Shown here one piece after another: positions 48,725 to 57,327 of a stretch of DNA of 64,000 bases; position 1 is the stretch's first letter; each line of letters opens with the position of its first letter. The stretch spans positions 1-64,000 of the forward strand of contig CAVONS010000009.1 of NCBI GenBank assembly GCA_963697345.1, written 5' to 3'. Made by a program: the position numbers and the translations under genes. Source of the DNA: Prado023 sp963697345. GTDB taxonomy: Bacteria; Actinomycetota; Actinomycetes; S36-B12; CAIYMF01. The notes below the pieces were generated by a model. It was given only the letters and a program-made list of their open reading frames with translations. It ran no database searches and was not told the origin of the DNA.

Positions 48725-48754
48725 AGGGTACGGATCGGACCGGCAAACGGTCAA
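48725..48754 (-). promoter_or_regulatory. Predicted sigma-A-type promoter for rplU
   Basis: On the minus strand: -35 TTGACC (48749-48754), 18-base spacer, -10 TACCCT (48725-48730). The -35 overlaps the rne stop codon. It would start transcription about 80 bases before rplU. Confidence 0.5.
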
Positions 48755-51615
48755 ACCGCGTTCTGCTGCAGGTCACCGTCGGACTCGGGGGCAACGACCG
48801 CCTCGGTCGGCACGTCGCCAACCTCGGGCGCGCCGTCGTCGGGGGCGGGGCCCTGCGTGGCTTCGGGCTCGGCATGCTCGCCCTGCGTCTCAGCGAGTTC
48901 GTCGGCGTGGTCGGCGTGCTCGACGACCGGCTCACCGTGCTCGTCGGCGTGCTCGAGATGACCCTCCTCATCGAACTTCGGCGGAGGTGGGGTCTTGCCG
49001 GTCTGCTTGCCACCCAGCACGGCTGGGGCCGCGGCCTTCTTGGAACTCCGACGGCCGCCCCGCTCACGGCGGTTGGTGGTCGGCTCCTCGACGGGCTGAT
49101 CCACCCCCACGGGCTCCGTGGACACCATGTGGCCACGCCCGCCACAGTGCTCGCACGGGGTGGAGAACACCTCGAGCAGGCCCTGCCCGATGCGCTTGCG
49201 GGTCATCTGCACCAGCCCGAGCGAGGTGACCTCGGCCACCTGGTGCTTGGTGCGGTCGCGGCCCAGGCACTCCACGAGACGCCGGAGCACGAGATCGCGG
49301 TTGCTCTCCAGCACCATGTCGATGAAGTCCACGACGATGATCCCGCCGATGTCGCGCAGCCGGAGCTGGCGCACGATCTCCTCGGCGGCCTCGAGGTTGT
49401 TCTTGGTGACCGTCTCCTCGAGATTCCCACCCTGGCCGGTGAACTTGCCGGTGTTCACGTCGACGACGGTCATCGCCTCGGTGCGATCGATCACCAGCGA
49501 GCCACCCGAGGGCAGCCACACCTTGCGATCCAGCGCCTTGGCCAGCTGCTCGTCGATCCGGTGCGCGGCGTAGAGGTCCTCGGGTCCCACCCACTTCTCG
49601 GCCTTGGACAGCAGATCCGGGGCGACCCAGCCGATGTACTCGCTGAGCGTGTCCCACGTGGAATCGCCCTGCACGAGCAAGGTGGTGAAGTCCTCGTTGA
49701 AGATGTCGCGGACCACCTTGATCGCCAGATCGGGCTCGCCGTAGAGCAGTGACGGGGGCGAGGCGGACTTGGCCTTCTTGGTGATGTCGGCCCACTGCTC
49801 GGCCAGTCGCGTGACGTCTGAGGTGAGCTGCTCCTCCGAGGCGCCCTCGGCTGCCGTGCGCACGATCACGCCAGCACCGTCCGGCACGATGTCCTTGAGG
49901 ATGCCCTTGAGCCGCGAACGCTCGGTGTCGGGCAGCTTGCGCGAGATCCCGGTCATCGAGCCCTCGGGCACGTAGACCAGGAACCTGCCGGGCAGGGAGA
50001 TCTGGCTCGTGAGGCGAGCGCCCTTGTGACCGATGGGGTCCTTCGTGACCTGGACCAGCACCGGGTCGCCGGACTTCATGGCGAGCTCGATGCGCTTGGG
50101 CTGGCCCTCCATCCCGGCGGCATCCCAGTTGACCTCACCGGCGTACAGCACGGCGTTGCGCCCGCGACCGATGTCGACGAAGGCCGCCTCCATGGAGGGC
50201 AGGACGTTCTGCACCTTGCCCAGGTAGACGTTGCCCACCAATGAGGAGGACTCCGCACGGTTGACGTAGTGCTCGACCAGGATGCCGTCCTCGAGGACGG
50301 CGATCTGCGTGCGATCGCCATGCTCACGGACGCACATCACGCGGTTCACGGCCTCCCGACGGGCCAGGAACTCGGCCTCGGTGAGGATCGGCGCGCGTCG
50401 CCGGCCGGCCTCCCGGCCATCACGGCGGCGCTGCTTCTTGGCCTCGATCCGGGTGCTGCCGCGCACCGAGGTGATCTCGTCCTTGGGGCGACGGGCCTCG
50501 CGGACCTTGACCACGGTGTTCGGCGGATCCTCGGAGGACAGGTCCTCCATCTCCTCGGCGACACCTGCCCTGCGGCGACGACGACGGCGACGACGGGCGC
50601 TCGAGGACTCGGCCCCCTCCTCACCGTCGGGGTCATCCTCGGAGCCGGCGTCCCCCGCGCTGGGCTCATGCCCCTGCGAGTCCTGATCCTCAGCGTCGGT
50701 CTCGATCTCACCTGACTCGTCGTCGCTGTCGTTGCCCTCGCCAGACGAGGTACCGGGACGACGCCGACGGCGACCCCCACGGCGACGTCGGCGGCGTGGC
50801 GCCCCCTCATCGGAACGCTCGTCCGAGTCGCGTTCGTCATCGGAGTCCTCGGCGTCCGCGTCCGCATCCTCGTCCTGGGCGTCGGCGGCCCGGGCGTCCT
50901 CAGCAGCGTCATCGGTGTCCTGTGCGGCACGGGTGCCCCGACCGCCGCGCGCACCCCTGGTGCGAGCAACCGGCGCGTCCGAGCCATCGGCGGCGTCGTT
51001 CGAATCGCCAGGCTCCGCGCCCTCGGTCGACTCCGGGGCATCGGCTCGCTCAGCGGTCGACGCGGCGCCGGACCGGGAGCGACGGGTTCGACGCACGGCC
51101 TTCGTCTCGTCCGGCGGCTGGAACAGCGCGGCCGCCGAGGTCTCCCCGGCGGGGGCCGTAGCGACCGGCTCCGGTTCCGGCACGGCCGAGAAGGCCACGG
51201 TCGTGACACCCCGTGTCGCGCGACGCGAGCGCTTCGGGGGGGCGGGTGTGGTGTCTGCCTCGGGCTCGGAGTCAGTCTCCAGCTCGGCCGCTGCCGCTGC
51301 CTCTGCCTCTGCCTCGTCAGCGTCTGTCTGGACCTCGGCATCCGCGTCTGCCTCGACCTCAGCGTCAGCGTCTGCCTCGGCCACGGCCTCGACGGCCGGG
51401 GCCTCAGACTGCGGCTCCTCGCTGGAACCGGGACCGGTGGAGTCGGAGGTGTCTTCGGTGAAGAGCTCCACCTGATCACCCTCGGGGGCCTGGACCGGCG
51501 GGCCCGCTGGCCGACTGGCGGCGCGCCGCCGGCGACGGGGCGGCGCTGCGGAAGGTGCCTCCGAGACCTCGTTCTGCGATTCCTCGCCGGGCTGCTGATC
51601 GTTGTCGTCGACCAT
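48751..51615 (-). CDS. rne: Ribonuclease E/G
   Basis: Single-strand endoribonuclease for rRNA/tRNA processing and mRNA decay. 954 residues. Residues 1-400 are a low-complexity acidic region with Arg-rich islands (RRRRRRGGRRRRR-type). The catalytic core follows: S1 segment LVGNVYLGKVQNVLPSMEAAFVDIG near residue 460, RTAAEGASEEQL, GGSLVIDRTEAMTVVDVNTGKFTG, DIGGIIVVDFIDM, then the Zn-link CEHCGGRGH near residue 823. The C-terminal tail is Glu/His/Ala-rich (EHADEHGEPVVEHADHADE). The inverted domain placement, long N-terminal arm and short tail, is typical of actinobacterial RNase E. ATG 51615 with GAGGAG upstream. Bases 51616-51906 form a long leader without a gene. Confidence 0.95.
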   Translation of the reverse strand: MVDDNDQQPGEESQNEVSEAPSAAPPRRRRRAASRPAGPPVQAPEGDQVELFTEDTSDSTGPGSSEEPQSEAPAVEAVAEADADAEVEADADAEVQTDADEAEAEAAAAAELETDSEPEADTTPAPPKRSRRATRGVTTVAFSAVPEPEPVATAPAGETSAAALFQPPDETKAVRRTRRSRSGAASTAERADAPESTEGAEPGDSNDAADGSDAPVARTRGARGGRGTRAAQDTDDAAEDARAADAQDEDADADAEDSDDERDSDERSDEGAPRRRRRRGGRRRRRPGTSSGEGNDSDDESGEIETDAEDQDSQGHEPSAGDAGSEDDPDGEEGAESSSARRRRRRRRRAGVAEEMEDLSSEDPPNTVVKVREARRPKDEITSVRGSTRIEAKKQRRRDGREAGRRRAPILTEAEFLARREAVNRVMCVREHGDRTQIAVLEDGILVEHYVNRAESSSLVGNVYLGKVQNVLPSMEAAFVDIGRGRNAVLYAGEVNWDAAGMEGQPKRIELAMKSGDPVLVQVTKDPIGHKGARLTSQISLPGRFLVYVPEGSMTGISRKLPDTERSRLKGILKDIVPDGAGVIVRTAAEGASEEQLTSDVTRLAEQWADITKKAKSASPPSLLYGEPDLAIKVVRDIFNEDFTTLLVQGDSTWDTLSEYIGWVAPDLLSKAEKWVGPEDLYAAHRIDEQLAKALDRKVWLPSGGSLVIDRTEAMTVVDVNTGKFTGQGGNLEETVTKNNLEAAEEIVRQLRLRDIGGIIVVDFIDMVLESNRDLVLRRLVECLGRDRTKHQVAEVTSLGLVQMTRKRIGQGLLEVFSTPCEHCGGRGHMVSTEPVGVDQPVEEPTTNRRERGGRRSSKKAAAPAVLGGKQTGKTPPPPKFDEEGHLEHADEHGEPVVEHADHADELAETQGEHAEPEATQGPAPDDGAPEVGDVPTEAVVAPESDGDLQQNAV

Positions 51616-51906
51616 GACGGTCTCCTCACAGGGCGACGCGCACTCAGGCGCGCAACCCCCTACGTATGGCCGGAGCGCACGTGAGCACGACCCGGCGAAG
51701 CCTCTGTTGCCGGCCTCGGTGCGCACGTGGGGTGTGCGTCGTACCTCCGCCGCCGTGATGTCAGCGGGCCCGGGCGCCGGCGGAACTCGCCAACACCCGG
51801 TCGCGGCCGGATCACACCCTGTGCCAGCTCGTAGCGGCACGTAGGGACATGATCGGTGCGACGCATCGAACACGGGTCGCCCCGATGGTGGGGCAACTGC
51901 GTCGGA

Positions 51907-52719
51907 TTATGCCACAGCACGCCCCCTCCGGCGTGCAGATCCGGCGAGGGCGCAGGCGCCTGTCCCTAGATCGGGCGCGGGCTCCTGGGCCACCCGATCC
52001 GCGGCCAGCGGGTCGCCGACGAGACCCTCGTCCGTGACGGGACCCTGGGCCATCCGCGTCGACCGCGCAGGGTCCCCGACCTCGAGGCCACCCACGTCAC
52101 GAAGTGCGACGAGCAGCTCGTCGGGGCGCACCGTGGGCGTGACGTTGGCCACCGTGATCTCGAGCACCGCACCCAGCGGACCGGCATCGCCCACCGCACC
52201 CGAGACCAGCGCAGGGCGCAGATCCAGCGTGCGCAGACCCTGCTTCATCATGCGCTGAACAGGCACAGACTCCGCAGCCCACACCTTCTGCCAGGCCTCG
52301 GACAGGGACTCTGAGGACGCGCCGGGGACCTCGATCCGCCAGCGGCTCGCCTCGAGTCTGGCCACCAGGTCCGACGTCCGCGTCTCGACGACATCGAGGA
52401 CGTCCAGGCCGGGGGGCAGTGCATCGTCGAGTGCAGCGCGCAGCGCGTCGGGATCACAGCGCCGGACGAGCCCGATCTCCACGTACTCGGCCTCGCTGGC
52501 GGCACCCGTGGGCGCGGAGTTGGCGTAGGAGATCTTGGGGTGCGGGGAGAAGCCTGCCGAGTAGGCCATCGGCACCCGGGCGCGGCGCAGTGCCCGTTCG
52601 AGGGCGCGCTGGAAGTCGCGGTGCGACGAGAAGCGCAGCGGCCCGCGCTTGGCGTAGCGGATCCGCATCTTCTGGACCGCGGGGACGATCTCGCGGTCCG
52701 GAGCACGTCGGGCGGCCAT
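51907..52719 (-). CDS. TIGR03936-type radical-SAM-linked protein (DUF2344)
   Basis: 270 residues. Conserved start MRIRYAKRGPLRFSSHRDFQRALERALRRA and VPMAYSAGFSPHPKISYA, then EYVEIGL. This family is found beside, or fused to, TIGR03960 radical-SAM proteins. ATG 52719 overlaps that gene's stop by one base (TGATG). Biochemical role not established. The last 60 residues are poorly conserved and low-complexity. An internal ATG at MRIRY (17 codons in) is an alternative start. Confidence 0.88.
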   Translation of the reverse strand: MAARRAPDREIVPAVQKMRIRYAKRGPLRFSSHRDFQRALERALRRARVPMAYSAGFSPHPKISYANSAPTGAASEAEYVEIGLVRRCDPDALRAALDDALPPGLDVLDVVETRTSDLVARLEASRWRIEVPGASSESLSEAWQKVWAAESVPVQRMMKQGLRTLDLRPALVSGAVGDAGPLGAVLEITVANVTPTVRPDELLVALRDVGGLEVGDPARSTRMAQGPVTDEGLVGDPLAADRVAQEPAPDLGTGACALAGSARRRGRAVA

Positions 52720-54701
52720 CAGACCTCCACCCGGGACGGGACAGTCGGCAGCGGCAGCAGGACCGCCTCAGTCGGACCGACCTGGATCTCGGTGCCCAGG
52801 TGATCGCAGACGCCGCAGTCGAAGCACGGGGTCCACCGGCAGTCCTCGACCTCTCCCCCGGCCAGGGACTCCTCCCAGTCCTGCCAGAGCCAGTCACGAT
52901 CGAGCCCGGAGTCGAGGTGATCCCAGGGCAGCACCTCGTTCTGCTCGCGCTCCCGTGTCGTGTACCAGTCGACGTCCACCGGCTCATCGGCGAGCGCACG
53001 ATCCGCGGCATCCATCCAGCGGTCGAAGGAGAAGTGCTCACTCCACCCGTCGAACCGGGCGCCGTCTCGCCATGCCTGGAGGATGACGCGTCCCACCCGG
53101 CGATCCCCGCGGGAGAGCAGCCCCTCGACGATGCCGGGGCGCCCATCGTGGTACCGGAAGCCGATCGCCTTGGCGTAGTTGCGGTCGGCGCGGATCTCGT
53201 CGCGCAGCAGGTGCAGGCGTCGGTCGGTCGTCTCGTGGTCGAGCTGCGCCGCCCACTGGAAGGGCGTGTGCGGCTTGGGGACGAAACCGCCGATGGACAC
53301 CGTGCAGCGGATGTCGCGGGTCCCGGCCGCCTCGCGGCCAGCCTTGATGACGTTCCTGGCCAGCTCCGCGATCTGCAGCACGTCCTCGTCGGTCTCGGTG
53401 GGCAGGCCACACATGAAGTACAGCTTCACCTGCCGCCATCCCGAGCTGTAGGCCGCCGTGACCGTGTTGATCAGGTCCTGCTCGGACACCATCTTGTTGA
53501 TCACCTGGCGCATCCGTTCGCTGCCACCCTCGGGCGCGAACGTGAGACCGGAGCGCCGCCCGTTGCGCGAGAGCTCGTTGGCCAGGTCGATGTTGAACGC
53601 GTCGACACGCGTGCTGGGCAGCGACAGGGCCACCTGCTCGGACTCGTACCGGTCGGCCAGGCCCTTGGACAGGTCCGCGATCTCGGAGTGGTCGGCACTG
53701 CTCAACGAGAGCATGCCCACCTCCTCGAAACCGGTCTTGCGCAACCCGTTCTCGATCATCTCGCCGAGCACCGGCGTGGAGCGCTCCCGGACGGGCCGCG
53801 TGATCATGCCCGCCTGGCAGAACCGGCAGCCACGCGTGCAGCCGCGGAAGATCTCCACGCTCAGCCGCTCGTGGACGGTCTCCGCGAGCGGCACGACCGG
53901 GTTCTTCGGGTACGGCCACTCGTCGAGGTCCATCAGGGTGTGCTTGGCCACCCGCCACGGCGCGGTCGGCGTGTTCGGCACGACTCGACCGATCCGTCCG
54001 TCGGCCAGGTACTCGACGTCGTAGAGCGCCGGGACGTAGACCAAGCCGCTGGCCGCGAGACGCTCGAGCAGCGCGTGGCGCAGCGCCGCGCCGTTGGAGA
54101 CCTCCCCGAAGCCCGGGTGCTCGGCGCGGAAGGCCCGCACGATCTCGCTGATCGCCAGGACCGCCTCCTCGCCGTCGCCCATGACCACGAGGTCCACAAA
54201 ATCGGCCACCGGCTCGGGGTTGAAGGCCGCATGCCCGCCCATCACGACCAGCGGGTGATGGTCGCCTCGCTCGCGGGACATCAGCGGGATACCCGCGAGG
54301 TCCAGGCTCGTGAGCATGTTGGTGTAGCCAAGTTCCGTGGAGAAGGAGATTCCGAGGAGGTCGAAGGCGCCCAACGGACGGTGCCCGTCCACGGTGAAGG
54401 CCGGTATTCCCCGTTCGCGCATGAGGTTCTCGAGGTCCGGCCAGACGCTGTAGCTGCGCTGGGCAAGAACGCCGTCAGCCTCGTTGAGGACCTCGTAGAG
54501 GATCTGGACGCCCTGGTTGGGCAGGCCCACCTCGTAGGCGTCGGGGTACATGAGCGCCCAGCGGACCTTCGCCTCGTCCCAGTCCTCGCCGGCAGTGTTG
54601 AGCTCGCCGCCTATGTACTGCACGGGCTTGCTCACCTTCGGCAGCACGCGCTCCAGCTGGTCGAAGATGGGCGCGCTGGACCGACTTGAATGTTCACTCA
54701 T
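52719..54701 (-). CDS. TIGR03960-type uncharacterised radical-SAM protein
   Basis: 660 residues. N-terminal B12-binding-like region (VRWALMYPDAYEVGLPNQGVQILYEVLN, VVMGGHAAFNPEPVADFVDLVVMGDGEEAV), then the radical-SAM core with cluster motif EIFRGCTRGCRFCQAG (CxxxCxxC) near residue 292, and a C-terminal zinc-like CRWTPCFDCGVCDHLG. Complete. Reaction unknown; domain order resembles methylthiotransferase or B12-radical-SAM enzymes. Conserved next to rne in actinobacteria, suggesting an RNA- or translation-linked role (inference). Confidence 0.9.
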   Translation of the reverse strand: MSEHSSRSSAPIFDQLERVLPKVSKPVQYIGGELNTAGEDWDEAKVRWALMYPDAYEVGLPNQGVQILYEVLNEADGVLAQRSYSVWPDLENLMRERGIPAFTVDGHRPLGAFDLLGISFSTELGYTNMLTSLDLAGIPLMSRERGDHHPLVVMGGHAAFNPEPVADFVDLVVMGDGEEAVLAISEIVRAFRAEHPGFGEVSNGAALRHALLERLAASGLVYVPALYDVEYLADGRIGRVVPNTPTAPWRVAKHTLMDLDEWPYPKNPVVPLAETVHERLSVEIFRGCTRGCRFCQAGMITRPVRERSTPVLGEMIENGLRKTGFEEVGMLSLSSADHSEIADLSKGLADRYESEQVALSLPSTRVDAFNIDLANELSRNGRRSGLTFAPEGGSERMRQVINKMVSEQDLINTVTAAYSSGWRQVKLYFMCGLPTETDEDVLQIAELARNVIKAGREAAGTRDIRCTVSIGGFVPKPHTPFQWAAQLDHETTDRRLHLLRDEIRADRNYAKAIGFRYHDGRPGIVEGLLSRGDRRVGRVILQAWRDGARFDGWSEHFSFDRWMDAADRALADEPVDVDWYTTREREQNEVLPWDHLDSGLDRDWLWQDWEESLAGGEVEDCRWTPCFDCGVCDHLGTEIQVGPTEAVLLPLPTVPSRVEV

Positions 54702-54823
54702 CCGTCAAGGGTAGACCGGATCTGAGCGGGCGCCCACGTCGCGGCCGCCGGAGGCCGGTAGGGCCCGCTGCCCGCGGCCCGCCCACTGTCCACGTCTCGG
54801 CAGCCCGGCCATGCTGGGACCGC

Positions 54824-54903
54824 GACATCGCGCAATGTAGGACCGGAGTTCCCGTGCCCGTCACTTCGGGCGATGTCGGACCGGCGTTCCGGTGGCCCGT
54901 CAC
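54824..54903. repeat. Imperfect direct repeat pair with flanking inverted octamers
   Basis: Units at 54835-54864 and 54873-54903 share ATGT-(A/C)-GGACCGG-(A/C)-GTTCC and end in CCCGTCAC. GACATCGC (54824-54831) before unit 1 is the exact inverse of GCGATGTC (54870-54877) at the start of unit 2. Confidence 0.75.
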
Positions 54904-54965
54904 GCAGTCACGAGTCCGCCCCTCAGATGGCCGGTGGGCATAGCCCGCGATTGGCGCTTGGCGCA

Positions 54966-55141
54966 GAGTCCGCGCTAGTTGTGGTTGATCCGGGGCTCCT
55001 CGCGCCCGCTCTCCTCGGACTTCGCGCACGTTGTGGTTGATCCCGGCCCTCTCCACGGCCCGGGATCAACCACAACCAGCGCGAAGCTGCCCGGCGGCGG
55101 TCGCGACAGGCCCCGGAACGACCACAACAGGCGCGAAGTCC
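54966..55141. repeat. Four-unit nested palindrome (GTTGTGGTTGATCC family)
   Basis: Two forward units (54966-54995, 55018-55046) and two reverse units (55060-55086, 55111-55141). The inner pair forms a 17-bp perfect stem, GTTGTGGTTGATCCCGG (55030-55046) with its complement (55060-55076), extended past a 2x2 internal loop by CTTCGCGC/GCGCGAAG (55020-55027 with 55079-55086). The outer pair (54978-54995 with 55111-55128) matches at 16 of 18 positions. Confidence 0.88.
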
Positions 55142-55170
55142 GCCGGCACCGGGACCAGCCAGCCAGACGG

Positions 55171-55229
55171 GTCTTCCTGCGAGTCCCCGAGCGGGAGTCG
55201 ATGAGTCTGCCTGCGAGTCCCCGAGCGGG
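55171..55229. repeat. 25-bp direct repeat pair
   Basis: GTCT-(T/G)-CCTGCGAGTCCCCGAGCGGG occurs at 55171-55195 and 55205-55229 with one mismatch. The unit contains the small palindrome CCCCG-AG-CGGGG in the second copy. Confidence 0.85.
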
Positions 55230-55297
55230 GCTGCCCCGCAGGCGCCCAATGCCTGCCGCACCCGATCCGCGGCCCGTGCGGCCTGCGCGAACGTTCC

Positions 55298-56069
55298 CTA
55301 CTGAGCCCGGACTTCGTCACCGGCGGCGGCCTGCTGGGCGTCCGCGTCCCCCGCGCCCGGCTGATCCCGAGCCGAGCGCCGGAACCGCGGCAGCAGCATC
55401 CCGGTCCGCTCCTTGTAGCCCGCCCACTCGGGGTAGCGGCTCATGCTGGCTTCCTTGCCCAGCATGTTGGGGACGAACAGCCCGAGCCAGACCCAGGCCA
55501 GCACCAGCCACGGCAGCACGTGCCCGGCCACCACAGCGAACGATGCGTAGAGCATCATCTCGCCGAGGTAGTTGGGGTGCCGGACCCGGCTGAACCAGCC
55601 CGTGGTGATCAACCCGCGCTTGTACTGCAGCGTGTAGTGCTTCTGGGCGTCGCTGGCCATCATGAGCACCACGCCGAGCGCGTAGAGGATCGTCGCGCCA
55701 GCCAGGAGCCAGGACGGACTGCTGCGTGTCGTCAGCCACCAGCAGGATCGGCGCGAACCAGTACGGACCCAGCACGAGGGCGAAGGTGAAGAAAGCCCCG
55801 CCGAACGTGATCGGGGTCTGCCAACGACGATCGGGCATCACGGCGTCCTTGAGCAGCCAGATGAGGCCGTAGCTGCCGTGCAGCGCGAGGTACACCCAGG
55901 CAGTGATCGTCCAGGTGTCGGTCAGGACCATGAGCGCCAGCACGAAGGGGAGCGTGCCGCCCTTCTGGAAGTTGATCACCCAGTTCATCTTCAGCGGCCG
56001 GGGACCCCCGAACGCATCCTCGGAGAGGTACGTGCGCAGTCGCAGCCAGCGGTCGAGAGTGATGCCCAC
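55298..56069 (-). CDS. Isoprenylcysteine-methyltransferase/DUF1295-like membrane protein (one frame slip)
   Basis: About 256 residues with several membrane helices (FVLALMVLTDTWTITAWVYLAL, ITFGGAFFTFALVLGPYWF, VLPWLVLAWVWLGLF). C-terminal signature KRGLITTGWFSRVRHPNYLGEMMLYASF contains RHPNYxGE, shared by ICMT, NnrU and steroid-reductase-like enzymes. A single extra base near 55713-55717 separates DDTQQS from SWLLAGATILYALGVVLMMAS. Start GTG 56069 is tentative because no clear ribosome-binding site precedes it. Substrate unknown. Confidence 0.8.
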
Positions 56070-56193
56070 GAGGGCAGGATAACGCCGCGAGGAGCTGAGG
56101 TCCGGAGTCGCACCTGGCATCGGTGACCACATCGCCGACGAAGCTGAGGGTGCCCGCCGCGCTCCGGCCACCAGAGCCCGGCACAATCGGGCC

Positions 56194-57186
56194 ATGAGCC
56201 ATGACCGGGAAGCCCGCGAGTTCGACCTCGAATCCATCATGGACCTCGCGGACATCATCGACGCCCTGCAGGACACCGAGGACGATCGGCTGTTGCACTT
56301 CGGCCTGACCGCCGCGGACACGTGGGACGAGGTCGACGACCCGGTCCTGCTCGGCCCGAACGGGACGCCCGTGGGCACATGGCGCGAGGGCTACCCGTAC
56401 GACGAGCGGATGAGCCGTCGGGACTACGAGCACACCAAGCGACTGCTGCAGATCGAGCTGCTCAAGATGCAGGCGTGGGTCAAGGAGTCCGGGGCGCGGA
56501 TCGTGATGGTCTTCGAGGGCCGTGATGCCGCCGGCAAGGGAGGCACGATCAAGCGGTTCATGGAGCACATGAACCCGCGCGGTGCGACCGTCGTGGCGCT
56601 CGAGAAGCCCACCGCCGAGGAGAGCACCCAGTGGTACTTCCAGCGCTACATCGAGCACCTGCCCAGCGCCGGTGAGATCGTGATGTTCGACCGCTCCTGG
56701 TACAACCGCGCCGGGGTCGAGCGGGTCATGGGCTTCTGCACGCAGGACGAGTACGACGAGTTCATGCGCCAGGCCCCTGAGTTCGAGCGCATGCTCGTGC
56801 GCTCGGGGATCATCCTCTTCAAGTTCTGGTTCTCGGTGAGTCGCAAGGAACAGGTGGCGCGGTTCACGATCCGGCGGATCGACCCGGTCCGGCAGTGGAA
56901 GCTCTCGCCCATGGACCTGGCCAGCCTCGACCGCTGGCAGGAGTACACGAACGCCAAGGAGGCGATGCTGTTCTACACGGACAGCGAGTGGGCGCCGTGG
57001 ACAGTGGTGCGGTCCAACGACAAGAAGCGTGGGCGGATCGAGGCCATGCGCTGGGTGCTGGCCAATGTCGACTACCCGGACAAGGACCTCGATCTCGTGG
57101 GCAGTCCGGACCCGATGATCGTCGGCCCCCCGTCGGGCATCTACGAAACTGGCGAGCACACGGGCCGGCTGTACCCGATCCTCTGA
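56194..57186 (+). CDS. ppk2: Polyphosphate kinase 2
   Basis: Transfers phosphate between polyphosphate and nucleotides. Visible: Walker A FEGRDAAGKGGTIKR near residues 106-120, EHMNPRGATVVALEKP, QRYIEHLPSAGEIVMFDRSWYNRAGVERVMGF (Walker B and lid, near 165), and the C-terminal WAPWTVVRSNDKKRGRIEAMRW. 330 residues, single-domain class I-like architecture. Complete. Nucleotide preference (ADP, GDP or AMP) not readable. Ends in a repeat-bearing junction with the GNAT gene. Confidence 0.94.
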   Translation: MSHDREAREFDLESIMDLADIIDALQDTEDDRLLHFGLTAADTWDEVDDPVLLGPNGTPVGTWREGYPYDERMSRRDYEHTKRLLQIELLKMQAWVKESGARIVMVFEGRDAAGKGGTIKRFMEHMNPRGATVVALEKPTAEESTQWYFQRYIEHLPSAGEIVMFDRSWYNRAGVERVMGFCTQDEYDEFMRQAPEFERMLVRSGIILFKFWFSVSRKEQVARFTIRRIDPVRQWKLSPMDLASLDRWQEYTNAKEAMLFYTDSEWAPWTVVRSNDKKRGRIEAMRWVLANVDYPDKDLDLVGSPDPMIVGPPSGIYETGEHTGRLYPIL

Positions 57187-57213
57187 TCGCGCGTACGCCG
57201 CCTTTCGCTAGCC

Positions 57214-57277
57214 CGTGCTTCGGTTCGTGGCCCGTGCTTCTATCCGGACGGAAGCACCAGTCACACCGGGAAGCATG
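57214..57277. repeat. GTGCTTC nested double palindrome, copy 3
   Basis: Outer arms CGTGCTTC (57214-57221) and GAAGCATG (57270-57277, one G-U); inner arms GTGCTTC (57234-57240) and GAAGCAC (57251-57257), perfect. Lies between the converging stops of ppk2 and the GNAT gene, as copies 1 and 2 lie in convergent junctions. Confidence 0.78.
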
Positions 57278-57327
57278 AGGAAGCGGCGGCGAGTCGCGGT
57301 CGCGGGGCGGCGCGGGAGCCCGCTGGA

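Larger units (their letters stand above)
54702..55297. other. Repeat-rich intergenic region
   Basis: About 600 bases without a supportable gene, the largest non-coding gap here. It holds three unrelated repeat sets: an ATGTxGGACCGG pair (54824-54903), a four-unit nested palindrome (54966-55141) and a 25-base direct repeat (55171-55229). Short frames through it show no conserved residues. Confidence 0.75.

Noticed and set aside
54824..55229. CRISPR array in the repeat-rich gap
   Set aside because: Units are few, of different sequences, partly inverted and not regularly spaced with unique spacers; no cas genes nearby.
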